A stretch of DNA of 64,000 bases. Source: an uncultured Eubacterium sp. (lineage in GTDB: Bacteria; Bacillota; Clostridia; Lachnospirales; Lachnospiraceae). The notes under the pieces are model-generated. The model did no database searches and was not told where the DNA came from. It saw nothing but the letters and a program-made list of their open reading frames with translations. Shown one piece after another: positions 34,047 to 42,760 of the stretch. Numbering within the stretch: the stretch's first letter is position 1; every line of letters begins with the position of its first letter. The DNA lies in contig CAJTXO010000013.1 in assembly GCA_910583555.1 (NCBI GenBank), forward strand, positions 1 through 64,000. Direction: 5' to 3'. Made by a program: the position numbers and the translations under genes.

Positions 34047-35297
34047 ATGAACATTCCATTTTCACCGCCGGATATTACGGAGGAAGAAATTGAGGAAGTG
34101 GCGGATACGCTGCGTTCCGGGTGGATCACGACGGGACCGAAGACGAAGGAGTTTGAGCGGCAGATCGCGGCATGGTGCGGGACCGAACGGGCGGTATGCC
34201 TGAATTCAGCGACGGCGTGCATGGAAATGACGCTGCGGCTGTTTGGCATCGGGCCGGGGGACGAAGTGATCACGACGGCATATACGTACACGGCGACGGC
34301 GAGCGCCATCTGCCATACGGGGGCGAGGCCGGTCCTCGTCGATACGGGAAACGGTTCGTTTGAGATGGATTACGACAGCCTTGAACGGAAGATCACGCCG
34401 GCGACGAAGGCGGTCATGCCGGTGGATGTGGCAGGCATTCCATGTGATTATGAGCGGATCTATGAGATCATAGAGAGAAAGAGAGGCCTGTTTCAGGCCG
34501 GGGACAATAAATATCAGAACGCGCTGGGGCGGATACTCGTTCTCGCGGACTGCGCGCACGGATTCGGCGCGCGTGCTGATGGGCGGCCGGCCGGACAGCT
34601 GGCGGATTTTACTGCGTTTTCGTTCCACGCCGTGAAAAACCTGACGACGGCGGAAGGCGGGGCGGTTGTCTGGAATGTGCCGGAAACAGCCGGCTTTGAC
34701 GCGGACGGGATCTATCAGGAGTTTATGCTCCTCTCGCTGCACGGACAGTCGAAGGACGCGCTGGCAAAGACAAAGGCCGGTGCCTGGGAATATGACATCC
34801 TGTTTCCCGCTTACAAATGTAATATGACAGATATCCAGGCGGCACTCGGACTCGTACAGCTGCGCCGCTATCCGGTTCTTCTGGAAAGACGCCGGCAGAT
34901 CATCGAGCGGTACGACGCCGGGCTGCGCCGTATCAATGACCGGCTGAAGGATGAGGGCCGGGGCGGGATCGCCCTGCAGGGACTCACGCATTTTGACGGC
35001 CGCCGCTCGTCGAGCGGACACCTCTATCTGATGCGGATACACGGTTATTCGAGGCAGCAGCGCGATCAGGCGATTGAACGGATGGCGCAGAAGGGAGTGG
35101 CGGTAAACGTGCATTATAAACCGCTTCCGATGCTGACCGCTTACCGGAACTTGGGCTATCAGGCCGAAGATTTTCCGCACGCCTGCCAGATGTTTGAACA
35201 GGAGATGACGCTCCCGCTCCATACGCGGCTGCGGAATGAGGAAGTGGATTATGTGCTGGAAGCACTTTGTGATACAGTTTGTGGGATTGAGGAGTAA
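34047..35297 (+). CDS. DegT/DnrJ/EryC1/StrS family aminotransferase
   Basis: A 416-residue PLP-dependent sugar aminotransferase that aminates a nucleotide-linked keto sugar. LNSATACMEM forms the phosphate-binding turn, ITTAYTYTATASAI follows, and FSFHAVKNLTTAEGG carries the Schiff-base lysine. The C-terminus has NVHYKPL as in related enzymes. AGGAGAAGG precedes ATG 34047. The dehydratase that would supply its substrate is not in the cluster, so the exact amino sugar is unknown. Its stop codon lies within a 21-bp tandem repeat. It presumably provides an amino sugar for the polymer's linkage unit or repeat. Confidence 0.9.
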   Translation: MNIPFSPPDITEEEIEEVADTLRSGWITTGPKTKEFERQIAAWCGTERAVCLNSATACMEMTLRLFGIGPGDEVITTAYTYTATASAICHTGARPVLVDTGNGSFEMDYDSLERKITPATKAVMPVDVAGIPCDYERIYEIIERKRGLFQAGDNKYQNALGRILVLADCAHGFGARADGRPAGQLADFTAFSFHAVKNLTTAEGGAVVWNVPETAGFDADGIYQEFMLLSLHGQSKDALAKTKAGAWEYDILFPAYKCNMTDIQAALGLVQLRRYPVLLERRRQIIERYDAGLRRINDRLKDEGRGGIALQGLTHFDGRRSSSGHLYLMRIHGYSRQQRDQAIERMAQKGVAVNVHYKPLPMLTAYRNLGYQAEDFPHACQMFEQEMTLPLHTRLRNEEVDYVLEALCDTVCGIEE

Positions 35298-35353
35298 GTT
35301 TGGCAAAGTGGGGAGTAAGTTTGGTAAAGTGGGGAGTAAGTTTGGCAAAATGG
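35291..35353 (+). repeat. Three 21-bp tandem repeats over the aminotransferase stop
   Basis: The unit GGAGTAAGTTTGGCAAAGTG(G) is repeated at 35291-35311, 35312-35332 and 35333-35353 with single-base differences, and a degenerate fourth copy follows. The first copy contains the TAA stop of the aminotransferase. Each copy carries a GGAG. The array sits in the gap before the sugar transferase. Confidence 0.9.
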
Positions 35354-35386
35354 GGAGTAGTAAGTATGGAGAAGTGAGGAGTTGGT

Positions 35387-36067
35387 ATGAAAAAGTGGGA
35401 AGAGCTGCCGGATCAAATGAGATGTGAAGAGACGAGGCCCTATTACGAGAGTCTCTTGAAAAAACGGGGGTCGCTCGCGTGTAAGCGGGTATTTGATCTT
35501 ATGATGTCTCTCATATTGATCGTATTGCTCAGTCCGGTGATGCTCGTGATCGGGACCGCGGTCGGCGTGACATCTTCTGGCGGGGTGATCTTTCGTCAGA
35601 TCCGGGTTACTACATACGGGAAGAGATTTCAGATCTACAAGTTCCGCACGATGGTGGCCGGAGCGCCGGAAAAGGGTTCCCAGGTGACGGTGAGCGGGGA
35701 TGCCCGCGTGACGAAGATCGGGAAATTTTTGAGAAAGGTGCGTCTGGATGAACTTCCCCAGTTATTTAACATTGTCAGGGGCGATATGAGTTTTGTCGGG
35801 ACAAGACCGGAGGTAGAAAAATATGTGGCGCGCTACGCGCCGGAAATGTACGCAACCCTTCTGATGCCGGCCGGCGTCACATCGACGGCGAGCATCGAAT
35901 ACAAGGATGAGGAGAAACTGTTGTCCGCCGGGAAGGATGTGGATGAGACCTATGTAAATCAGATCCTTCCGGCGAAAATGGAATACAATCTGCAGTATAT
36001 CAGGGAGTTTTCGTTTGCGCGAGATCTGGTGATCTTAGTTCGCACGGTTGCAGCGGTGTTTTTTTGA
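35387..36067 (+). CDS. Undecaprenyl-phosphate sugar phosphotransferase
   Basis: A 226-residue monotopic phosphoglycosyl transferase that starts lipid-linked glycan assembly by placing a sugar phosphate on undecaprenyl phosphate. It has KRVFDLMMSLILIVLLSP (membrane hairpin), YKFRTMVAGAPEKGSQ, LRKVRLDELPQLFNIVRGDM (with the catalytic Asp-Glu) and SFVGTRPEVEKYV. GAGGAG precedes the ATG. It probably initiates the polymer of this cluster, since no TagO-type enzyme is present. The short gap to the next gene (21 bases) indicates an operon. Confidence 0.92.
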   Translation: MKKWEELPDQMRCEETRPYYESLLKKRGSLACKRVFDLMMSLILIVLLSPVMLVIGTAVGVTSSGGVIFRQIRVTTYGKRFQIYKFRTMVAGAPEKGSQVTVSGDARVTKIGKFLRKVRLDELPQLFNIVRGDMSFVGTRPEVEKYVARYAPEMYATLLMPAGVTSTASIEYKDEEKLLSAGKDVDETYVNQILPAKMEYNLQYIREFSFARDLVILVRTVAAVFF

Positions 36068-36088
36068 TACCAGAAATGGAGAAAGAGA

Positions 36089-37525
36089 ATGAATTGGCTT
36101 CAGGATCTGTTTATCAGTCTTTTATCCCCGTGGATACCGATCATGGGGAAAATACGTCCAAAAGTCAGATATTTTTTATTGACGGCATGTTTTGTGGCCG
36201 ATCTCGTGCTTTTTTGCATTGTTCGGTATGTGTTGCTGAAGGAGAGCTATTTTTATAACACGGCATGCGGTATTTTTTTGATGCTTCTGATCGCGCTTCT
36301 TTCGCTGGATAAGAAGCTGGAGCGCAAGCCCTGGCGCACATCGGTCAGCATCGCCTGGTTTGGTATGTGTGCCGCGTTTACCGTTTCGGATCTTTTCGTG
36401 AGTAAGAAGGCGTGCGGGCTCGGTATTATTTTAGCGTTTGTGTTTACCGGGGTATTTTTTGTGTGGCAGAATAACAGCAGGAAGGATCTTCTCTGGAAGT
36501 CGTTCAAGAACGCGGTAAAGGGATCTTTTTTGCTGATGGCTGTCATTTCCTTTTTGTTCCGCCCGTTTTTTGAGGGCGGCCGGTATGCGGGGATCTTTAC
36601 GAATCCCAATACGTTTGGCTTGTATTTATACGTGATCTTTGCTGTTTATATGTCCGATCTGGACTGGAACGTCGAGACGGGAAAGACGTTTAAGAAAAGT
36701 TTTTTTACGTACGTGCAGCTGGCGCTCGTCCTGTTTTACCTCTCGGTATCGCAGGCGAGGACGGCGATGCTTGCCATCGGTTCGATCCTCATTTTGTGGA
36801 TCGTACTGCGGCTTTATATGGGGAAAAAGCAGGGGATGTTCCGGGGGTTTATAAAAGGGCTCCTGTCGCTGGCCGTCGTTACGGCTCTCTGTTATCCATT
36901 GTTTTATGCCGGCGTCCGCCATCTGCCGGAACTGGTCGGGCATAAGATGATGTTTGACGAAGATGTGCTCTACCTCTCCAACGGGGAAAAGATCGAGGAT
37001 ATCGGGGACAAGGTGTTAGCGGAGTCGGACGCGTTTGAGAGTATCAACCTCCCCGAAAAGACACTGGAAGATAATAGTATCTGGGGGCGGCTCGTGAAAA
37101 GCCTTGACAGCAGCGAGACGCTGAATAAAATATCGTCCGGGCGCATCACGATCTACAAGGCTTATATGAAGAAGCTGAATCTGTGGGGGCATAAGAGGGT
37201 GCGGCTGATCATCAATGGGAAAAAGGTTTCACATGCACATAATAACTGGCTGCAGTTTGCTTATACATATGGTGTGGTCAGCATGCTTTTTTACACCGTG
37301 ATCACGGTGCTGAGCCTGATCCGCTCCATCATTTTTTATACCACGAACCGCAGGAGAAATGCGACCTACGCGTTTTTGATCCCTGCCATATGCGTGGGGT
37401 TTGTGGTCGCGACCATGACGGAATGCCTGTTTCTGCCGTTTGAAGTGTTTCCGGCGTTTGCGTACTGGTTCGCGTTCGGGGATATGTTTGAGACGACGCT
37501 TGAGGAAAAGGAGGCAGCAGAGTGA
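36089..37525 (+). CDS. O-antigen ligase/polymerase-like membrane protein
   Basis: A 478-residue polytopic protein with about ten hydrophobic segments and one large extracytoplasmic loop (about 290-370) between late segments, as in Wzy polymerases and WaaL-type ligases. FTNPNTFGLYLYVIF and SQARTAMLAIGSILIL fit the O-antigen-ligase family pattern; HAHNNWLQFAYTYGV carries the conserved histidines near the C-terminus. It should join lipid-linked repeat units or link the glycan to an acceptor. GGAGAAAGAG precedes the ATG, and its stop overlaps the GTG start of the next gene. Confidence 0.85.
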   Translation: MNWLQDLFISLLSPWIPIMGKIRPKVRYFLLTACFVADLVLFCIVRYVLLKESYFYNTACGIFLMLLIALLSLDKKLERKPWRTSVSIAWFGMCAAFTVSDLFVSKKACGLGIILAFVFTGVFFVWQNNSRKDLLWKSFKNAVKGSFLLMAVISFLFRPFFEGGRYAGIFTNPNTFGLYLYVIFAVYMSDLDWNVETGKTFKKSFFTYVQLALVLFYLSVSQARTAMLAIGSILILWIVLRLYMGKKQGMFRGFIKGLLSLAVVTALCYPLFYAGVRHLPELVGHKMMFDEDVLYLSNGEKIEDIGDKVLAESDAFESINLPEKTLEDNSIWGRLVKSLDSSETLNKISSGRITIYKAYMKKLNLWGHKRVRLIINGKKVSHAHNNWLQFAYTYGVVSMLFYTVITVLSLIRSIIFYTTNRRRNATYAFLIPAICVGFVVATMTECLFLPFEVFPAFAYWFAFGDMFETTLEEKEAAE

Positions 37526-40014
37526 CAGAAAAGAAGATCAGTGTGATCGTACCGGCTTACAATGTAGAGAAATATATTCGGAGGTGTTTGGATTCCCTTG
37601 TGAACCAGACGTATCCGAATCTGGAGGTCATCGTGGTCAATGACGGCAGTACGGACCGGACCGGTGATATCATCGAGGAATTTGCGGAACGTTTTCCAGA
37701 AAAGGTGTTTCCGTATTTTCAGCAGAACCAGGGACAGGCGAAGGCGCGGAATTTCGGAATGACGAAAGCGACCGGGGAATATATCGGATTTGTGGACAGT
37801 GATGATTTCGCGCGCGCGGATATGTATGAGCTTTTGTACCGCGAGGCAGAGGAAAAGGGATGCGACCTCGTGACATGCGGCTATTTTGGCTGTAATGACG
37901 TGACCGGCGTGGTGAAGTCGTACCAGACCGGATATCAGGGGGAGTTTGACCAGAGTATCTATGAAAATCCGCAGATCCTGAAAGTGAATTCACCGTATCC
38001 GTGGAATAAACTGTTTACGAGGGAGCTGCTCGACCGCTCGGGATTCCAGTTTCCGAGCGGGCTGATCTTTGAGGATCTGTGCGCGATCTTCCCGCTCTTT
38101 TTAGATGCCAGAAAGGTCGGCAGGGTTCATGAGAGATTGTATTATTATATCAAAGACCGGAAGGGGAGTACAGTCAGCACATTTAATGAAAAGCACGGGC
38201 AGATCATAGACGCGCTGCAGATCATGAACGAGGCGTACCGACGCCGGGGAGAATTTGAGCGCTTTTATCCGATCCTCTTGTTTTTTAATATCCGCCATAT
38301 TTACGCGCGATTTGAGGAAATGAAAACTTCGGGGAATGTGATGTTTAAGCAGGAGTTTACCGAGCGCGCCCACTCGCTCTTGGACGGTTCGTTTCCGGGG
38401 TGGCGGGAATCGCCGCAGTTTACGGAGGTTCAGGAGCTGCTCGCCGGCAAACAGAGCGAAGAGGAGGACGGGAAAAATCTGGATGAGGAATTTGATAAGG
38501 AAAAATGGCTGACGGGCGGACAGAAGAAAAAGGCACCGCGCCGCGCGGAAGTGTTTGATGCGTTTGTGTCGGCCAAAAAGCTGGAGAAGAACAGGGTTTT
38601 GATCGAGTGTTACCGCGGAAATGATTTCTGCGGCAGTGGTTATTATCTGAAGAAGCTGCTGGACGTCTGCGGTACGTACGAGGTGTATATCGCGGCGGCC
38701 GATGGCGGCAAGCTGGAAAAGATCCGCGCGCAGTTCGAGCGGCGCGGGGAGACAGCCGGCTATACGCTTTTAGATATGACGGGCGAGCGTTATCTCGAGG
38801 TGCTGGCCACGGCCGCGTATGTCGTGACGAACCGTTCGTTTGCCGGGTTTTACCGAAAGAGGAAGGGGCAGAAATTTATTTTTACGGATTTTATGCCTTC
38901 GCTCGCCGCACAGGGAGTCGAAGTGCCATATGAGACGAAAAATATGCAGAGCATACAGTTCAGTCTCGCGCAGGCTGACGCCATTTTATTTCCGGCGGAG
39001 TGGAAGGAGCAGTTTATCCCTCTTCTGCGCTGTTATCATTTGGACGAGGTGTGCTGTGACAAAGGGGTATTTGTATCGGTTTCCGATTTTTTCCGGGAAT
39101 GGCTGCCCACGGCCGGCTGTCCGGCGGCATGGGAGTCGGAGTCTGCGAGGGAATCGGCGGTTTCGGCGTCAGAGTCCGTAGCCCGTATCGCCTATGCGCC
39201 TTCGGTCAAAAAGTTTCCGGGGTTAAAGGATTCCAAGTGTTATTTGTTTTTGAGCGATCTGAGAAAAAAGCTGACTGAACTTGACGAGTGGATCGGGGAC
39301 GGCCGGAAGATCCTGGTCTGTTTTCCGCGGCTCGTGCGCAGGCGGTTCAAAGAAAATCTGTGGAAGCATATCGAGTTTTTGCCGGACGGGGTGGAAGCGA
39401 CGGAAGCTCTCGCCGGATGCCAGGGGCTGATCGGAGAATACGGCGAAGAACTTTATCTGATGAAGGCGCTCGAAAAACCGGTGTGCCGTTTTGTGACGAA
39501 CGAGGCAGATGTGGCGTGGAGCCAGGGACTGCATGAGGATGGAGCGCTGTCGGTCCCGACATTTTCCCATATGGATGAGGTTGTGGAATGGGTGAACGGT
39601 ATAGAAATCTCTGTAGAGGATGGCACGGGCGGACAAGATAATAAAGGCATCGATAATGCCTTCAGGGCGGAGAAACTCCAAAGTCAATGTGCAGAGCTGT
39701 TCAGCCCGTACGGGCGGAAAAAGAATAAGAAGCAGCGCCGGAATATCGCCTATCTTCCGGGAATGAAAAATAAAAAGGGATTAGAGGCTTTTTTGCAGAA
39801 ATATTCCCTGGAACGCACGCTGTTTTTCATCGAGAAGGACAAGCTCGATGAGCATATGGCAGCGTGGCTGAAACAGTGGGAACCGGAGATCCGTTATATC
39901 GTCATTATCCGGAGCCTCGTTTTGAGCGCCAGGGAGATCAGGGAGATCAAATACAAACTGACGACAAAGGATAAGATCAAGGAAAAACGTGACAGGGAGA
40001 GGTATGGACTATGA
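37522..40014 (+). CDS. GT2 glycosyltransferase fused to a degenerate glycerophosphotransferase-like half
   Basis: An 830-residue protein. Residues 1-300 are a family 2 glycosyltransferase: ISVIVPAYNVEKYIRRCLDS, VVNDGSTDRT, QGQAKARNFGM and the metal-binding VDSDDF. From about residue 350 a second domain begins. The segment AYVVTNRSFAGFYRKRKGQK near residue 430 resembles the N-terminal half of TagF-type enzymes, but the WHGT motif expected next is missing (FTDFMPSLAAQG). The C-terminal part has no clear donor-binding motif. The second half is probably a non-catalytic or altered GT-B fold. GTG 37522 overlaps the preceding stop, and the stop overlaps the next ATG (ATGA), so the genes are translationally coupled. 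Confidence 0.82.
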   Translation: MTEKKISVIVPAYNVEKYIRRCLDSLVNQTYPNLEVIVVNDGSTDRTGDIIEEFAERFPEKVFPYFQQNQGQAKARNFGMTKATGEYIGFVDSDDFARADMYELLYREAEEKGCDLVTCGYFGCNDVTGVVKSYQTGYQGEFDQSIYENPQILKVNSPYPWNKLFTRELLDRSGFQFPSGLIFEDLCAIFPLFLDARKVGRVHERLYYYIKDRKGSTVSTFNEKHGQIIDALQIMNEAYRRRGEFERFYPILLFFNIRHIYARFEEMKTSGNVMFKQEFTERAHSLLDGSFPGWRESPQFTEVQELLAGKQSEEEDGKNLDEEFDKEKWLTGGQKKKAPRRAEVFDAFVSAKKLEKNRVLIECYRGNDFCGSGYYLKKLLDVCGTYEVYIAAADGGKLEKIRAQFERRGETAGYTLLDMTGERYLEVLATAAYVVTNRSFAGFYRKRKGQKFIFTDFMPSLAAQGVEVPYETKNMQSIQFSLAQADAILFPAEWKEQFIPLLRCYHLDEVCCDKGVFVSVSDFFREWLPTAGCPAAWESESARESAVSASESVARIAYAPSVKKFPGLKDSKCYLFLSDLRKKLTELDEWIGDGRKILVCFPRLVRRRFKENLWKHIEFLPDGVEATEALAGCQGLIGEYGEELYLMKALEKPVCRFVTNEADVAWSQGLHEDGALSVPTFSHMDEVVEWVNGIEISVEDGTGGQDNKGIDNAFRAEKLQSQCAELFSPYGRKKNKKQRRNIAYLPGMKNKKGLEAFLQKYSLERTLFFIEKDKLDEHMAAWLKQWEPEIRYIVIIRSLVLSAREIREIKYKLTTKDKIKEKRDRERYGL

Positions 40015-42758
40015 AGAGGAAATCCATGTTTCTAACGTATACCGGCCTGTTTTTCGTCGTCTTTTTTCTCGGCTTTCTCGTGTTTTTTGTGACGGGGAAG
40101 AGTTTTGTATGGAAAAGCGACGGATACCGGCAATATTATCCGGCGCTCGAGTACCTCGGGCGCTATTACCGGAGTATCGTGTCGGAAGTGCTGCACGGTT
40201 CATTTCAGATCCCGATGGTCGATTACACGGTCGGGCAGGGGGAGGATCTTTTAACGACGTTCGCCAATTACGGGCTCGGGGATCCGCTCACGCTGTTTAG
40301 CGCGCTCGTGCCGTCCCGGTATACGGAGTATCTGTACGATGTGCTCGTCGTTCTGCGGTTGTATCTGGCCGGCATCGCCTTTCTCGTATATGGCGGGGAA
40401 GTGAAGCTGCGGAAAAAGGACAGCGTGTTTGGCGCGCTTGTATACGCATTTTGCGGGTTTGCGGTCTGGTCGTTTAAAGACCCGTTTTTTCTCAATGCGC
40501 TCCTGTATCTGCCTCTCATTCTGTGCGGGATCGAGCGGGTGATGACAAAGAAACGTCCGCTGTTTTTATGTGTCAGCGTTTTTTTGTGTGTCATGAGCAG
40601 CTATTACTTTTTTTATATGATCGTGATAGGGACGGTCGTCTATTTTGCGGGGCGGAGTTACGTTAAATATGGGAAATGCGGTAAGGATATGGCGGCGGAT
40701 GGACTGGCTTGTCTGGCGGCAGGGTCTGGCGGCGTGCTCATGGCAGGAGTCCTCATCGTGCCGATCGCCTGCGGTTACGCGGGAAGCAGCCGCACGGAGG
40801 CGCACACGTCCCTTTCTTCCCTGTTCGTGTATGATCTGGAATATTATAAAAATATGGTGACAAAATTTTTTATGGTCACGGAAAATAACGATGCCGCGGC
40901 AGTCGGTTACGCTTCGATGGCCGTGATCGTTTTTGCGGCGCTGTATGTGCTTGTGAGGAAAAAAGACCGCGTGTCGGTTCTGCTCCGAAACGGCGTGGCC
41001 CTCTGCCTGCTTGCGGTCGCGTCGCCGTTTGTGGGTTTTCTGATGAATGGATTTGTCTATGTGACAAACCGGTTTATGTTTCTGCCGGCGTTTTTTCTCT
41101 CGGTCGTTTTCGTGCGCATGCTGCCAGACCTTTTGGAACTGGAGAAAAAGGAGCAGCGGGGGCTGTGTCTGGCGTCTGCCATTTATGGCGGGATCTGCCT
41201 TCTGTTATCTGGTACGGACGGATGGCGGCCCGCTGTATTCATGGTACTCGTTCTCGGCGCGACGCTGGTGGCGCTCTGCTGTATCACAGACCGGGTCTGG
41301 CGGCGGCGCGTGGTATGCGGCCTGGTCTGCGTGAACCTCATCGGGAATATCAATCTGATCTATCAGGGCTTTGGTGCTGGTATGGCAGATGCGTATATGG
41401 ACGCCGGTCAGGTGCGCCGCGCCTATACGTCCGACCGGCCTGTCCGCGAGGCGAAAAAACGGATGAACGAGGAGGGTGACGGGCTCGCGCGGCTCGATGT
41501 GATGCTGCATCACGGGGAAAACCCGAACCAGGCAGTCGTAGCCGGCTATCCCGGTATTTCGCTCTATTACAGCGTCATCAATGCCGGATACTGCGAATAT
41601 ATGATGTCGCTCGGCAATACGCCGGATCTCATGTACAGCCACCGTGTTCTGGGAAATGACGGCCGCGCGGTTTTGGAAAACCTCGCTGGTACGAAGTACG
41701 CCGCATGCCGGGAGCAGGCTCTCGTTCCCTACGGGTTCCGGCCGGTGGACGGCGTGAAGGGATTGTACGAAAATACGAATGAGACTTCGATCGGCTATAC
41801 ATATGACCGTTTCGTGAGTGAGGACGATTATGACCGTGCCGATGTGTTTGAGCGGCAGGATACGCTTTCGGCGTCGGCGGTGTTAGCGCCGGGCGGACAC
41901 CTGTATGAAAAGGCGTTGTCATCGGGGATGGCACAGGGGGAAATACAGAGCGGCGCGGAGTCGCTGCCATTTGATATGACGGATATAAAAGATCTTGTCT
42001 GGGAGGATGGGAAATTAAAGATCAGCGGGAAAAATGGAAGTTTCCGCATTGATTTTACGATGAAGCCGGGGCGGGAATATTATCTGCGCCTGACGGGGAT
42101 GGAACTTGCCCGTTCCGAGAAGAGCAGCCTCTGGGGAAAAGTGAAGATGGGAAAGAGTTCGAAAATTTTCCTGATCTCGGATCCGCGGTATGATTTTTAC
42201 TTTGGCAGGGATGATTATGTGATCCAGCTGGGAAGCCTGCCCAAAGGGGAGGTTATCCAGTCCGAAGGAACGGTTCGCCAGCCCGAAGGAACGGCAGATG
42301 AGGTGGAAAAGAGCCTGACTTGTACGCTGAACGGCCCGGCCGAATACCAGATCGATAATATCGAACTCGTTGAGGTGCCTGTGGACGATCTGACGCAGAA
42401 AATGGAAAAACTGTGTGCCGAGAGCCTGCGGGATATAAAGGTCGGGAAGGATGGCAGTATTTCAGGTAAGATTTCTGTGTCGGCCTCGAAAGTTTTATGT
42501 CTTGCCGTTCCGTATAAAAAAGGGTATACTCTTTTTGTGGACGGAGAGGAGACGGAGATCTGCGCGGTGAATAAGTGGTATACCGGCGCGTGGCTGGAAG
42601 AGGGCGAACACGACATCCGTCTGGAGTACGCTTCGCCGGGAATCGCGGCCGGGGCAGCAGTAAGCGCGTTCGGGGTGGCAGTTACGATTTTCATTACGGC
42701 TTACTTTCGCAGGAAGAGGACACCTTTTCGTGACAAGTCGCCTAGAAAAGAGGTATAG
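40011..42758 (+). CDS. YfhO family membrane protein
   Basis: A 915-residue protein with many hydrophobic segments in its first ~480 residues, then a soluble extracytoplasmic region and a final membrane segment (about 885-905). The start KSFVWKSDGYRQYYPALEYL and the following VDYTVGQGEDLLTTFANYGL fit the YfhO family, GT-C-type proteins linked to glycosylation of lipoteichoic acid or lipids in Firmicutes. The Asp in SDGYRQYYP is the likely catalytic position of the first loop. It overlaps the preceding gene by 4 bases. In this cluster it may transfer a sugar from a lipid carrier to the exported polymer. Confidence 0.85.
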   Translation: MKRKSMFLTYTGLFFVVFFLGFLVFFVTGKSFVWKSDGYRQYYPALEYLGRYYRSIVSEVLHGSFQIPMVDYTVGQGEDLLTTFANYGLGDPLTLFSALVPSRYTEYLYDVLVVLRLYLAGIAFLVYGGEVKLRKKDSVFGALVYAFCGFAVWSFKDPFFLNALLYLPLILCGIERVMTKKRPLFLCVSVFLCVMSSYYFFYMIVIGTVVYFAGRSYVKYGKCGKDMAADGLACLAAGSGGVLMAGVLIVPIACGYAGSSRTEAHTSLSSLFVYDLEYYKNMVTKFFMVTENNDAAAVGYASMAVIVFAALYVLVRKKDRVSVLLRNGVALCLLAVASPFVGFLMNGFVYVTNRFMFLPAFFLSVVFVRMLPDLLELEKKEQRGLCLASAIYGGICLLLSGTDGWRPAVFMVLVLGATLVALCCITDRVWRRRVVCGLVCVNLIGNINLIYQGFGAGMADAYMDAGQVRRAYTSDRPVREAKKRMNEEGDGLARLDVMLHHGENPNQAVVAGYPGISLYYSVINAGYCEYMMSLGNTPDLMYSHRVLGNDGRAVLENLAGTKYAACREQALVPYGFRPVDGVKGLYENTNETSIGYTYDRFVSEDDYDRADVFERQDTLSASAVLAPGGHLYEKALSSGMAQGEIQSGAESLPFDMTDIKDLVWEDGKLKISGKNGSFRIDFTMKPGREYYLRLTGMELARSEKSSLWGKVKMGKSSKIFLISDPRYDFYFGRDDYVIQLGSLPKGEVIQSEGTVRQPEGTADEVEKSLTCTLNGPAEYQIDNIELVEVPVDDLTQKMEKLCAESLRDIKVGKDGSISGKISVSASKVLCLAVPYKKGYTLFVDGEETEICAVNKWYTGAWLEEGEHDIRLEYASPGIAAGAAVSAFGVAVTIFITAYFRRKRTPFRDKSPRKEV

Positions 42759-42760
42759 CG

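Noticed and set aside
34206..35348. 380-codon open frame antisense to the DegT aminotransferase
   Set aside because: The plus-strand gene has clear family motifs and a good ribosome binding site. The antisense frame is basic, has no domain, and follows from high GC at third positions.
35291..35353. CRISPR array
   Set aside because: The units are directly adjacent with no spacers, and no cas genes are present in the window.
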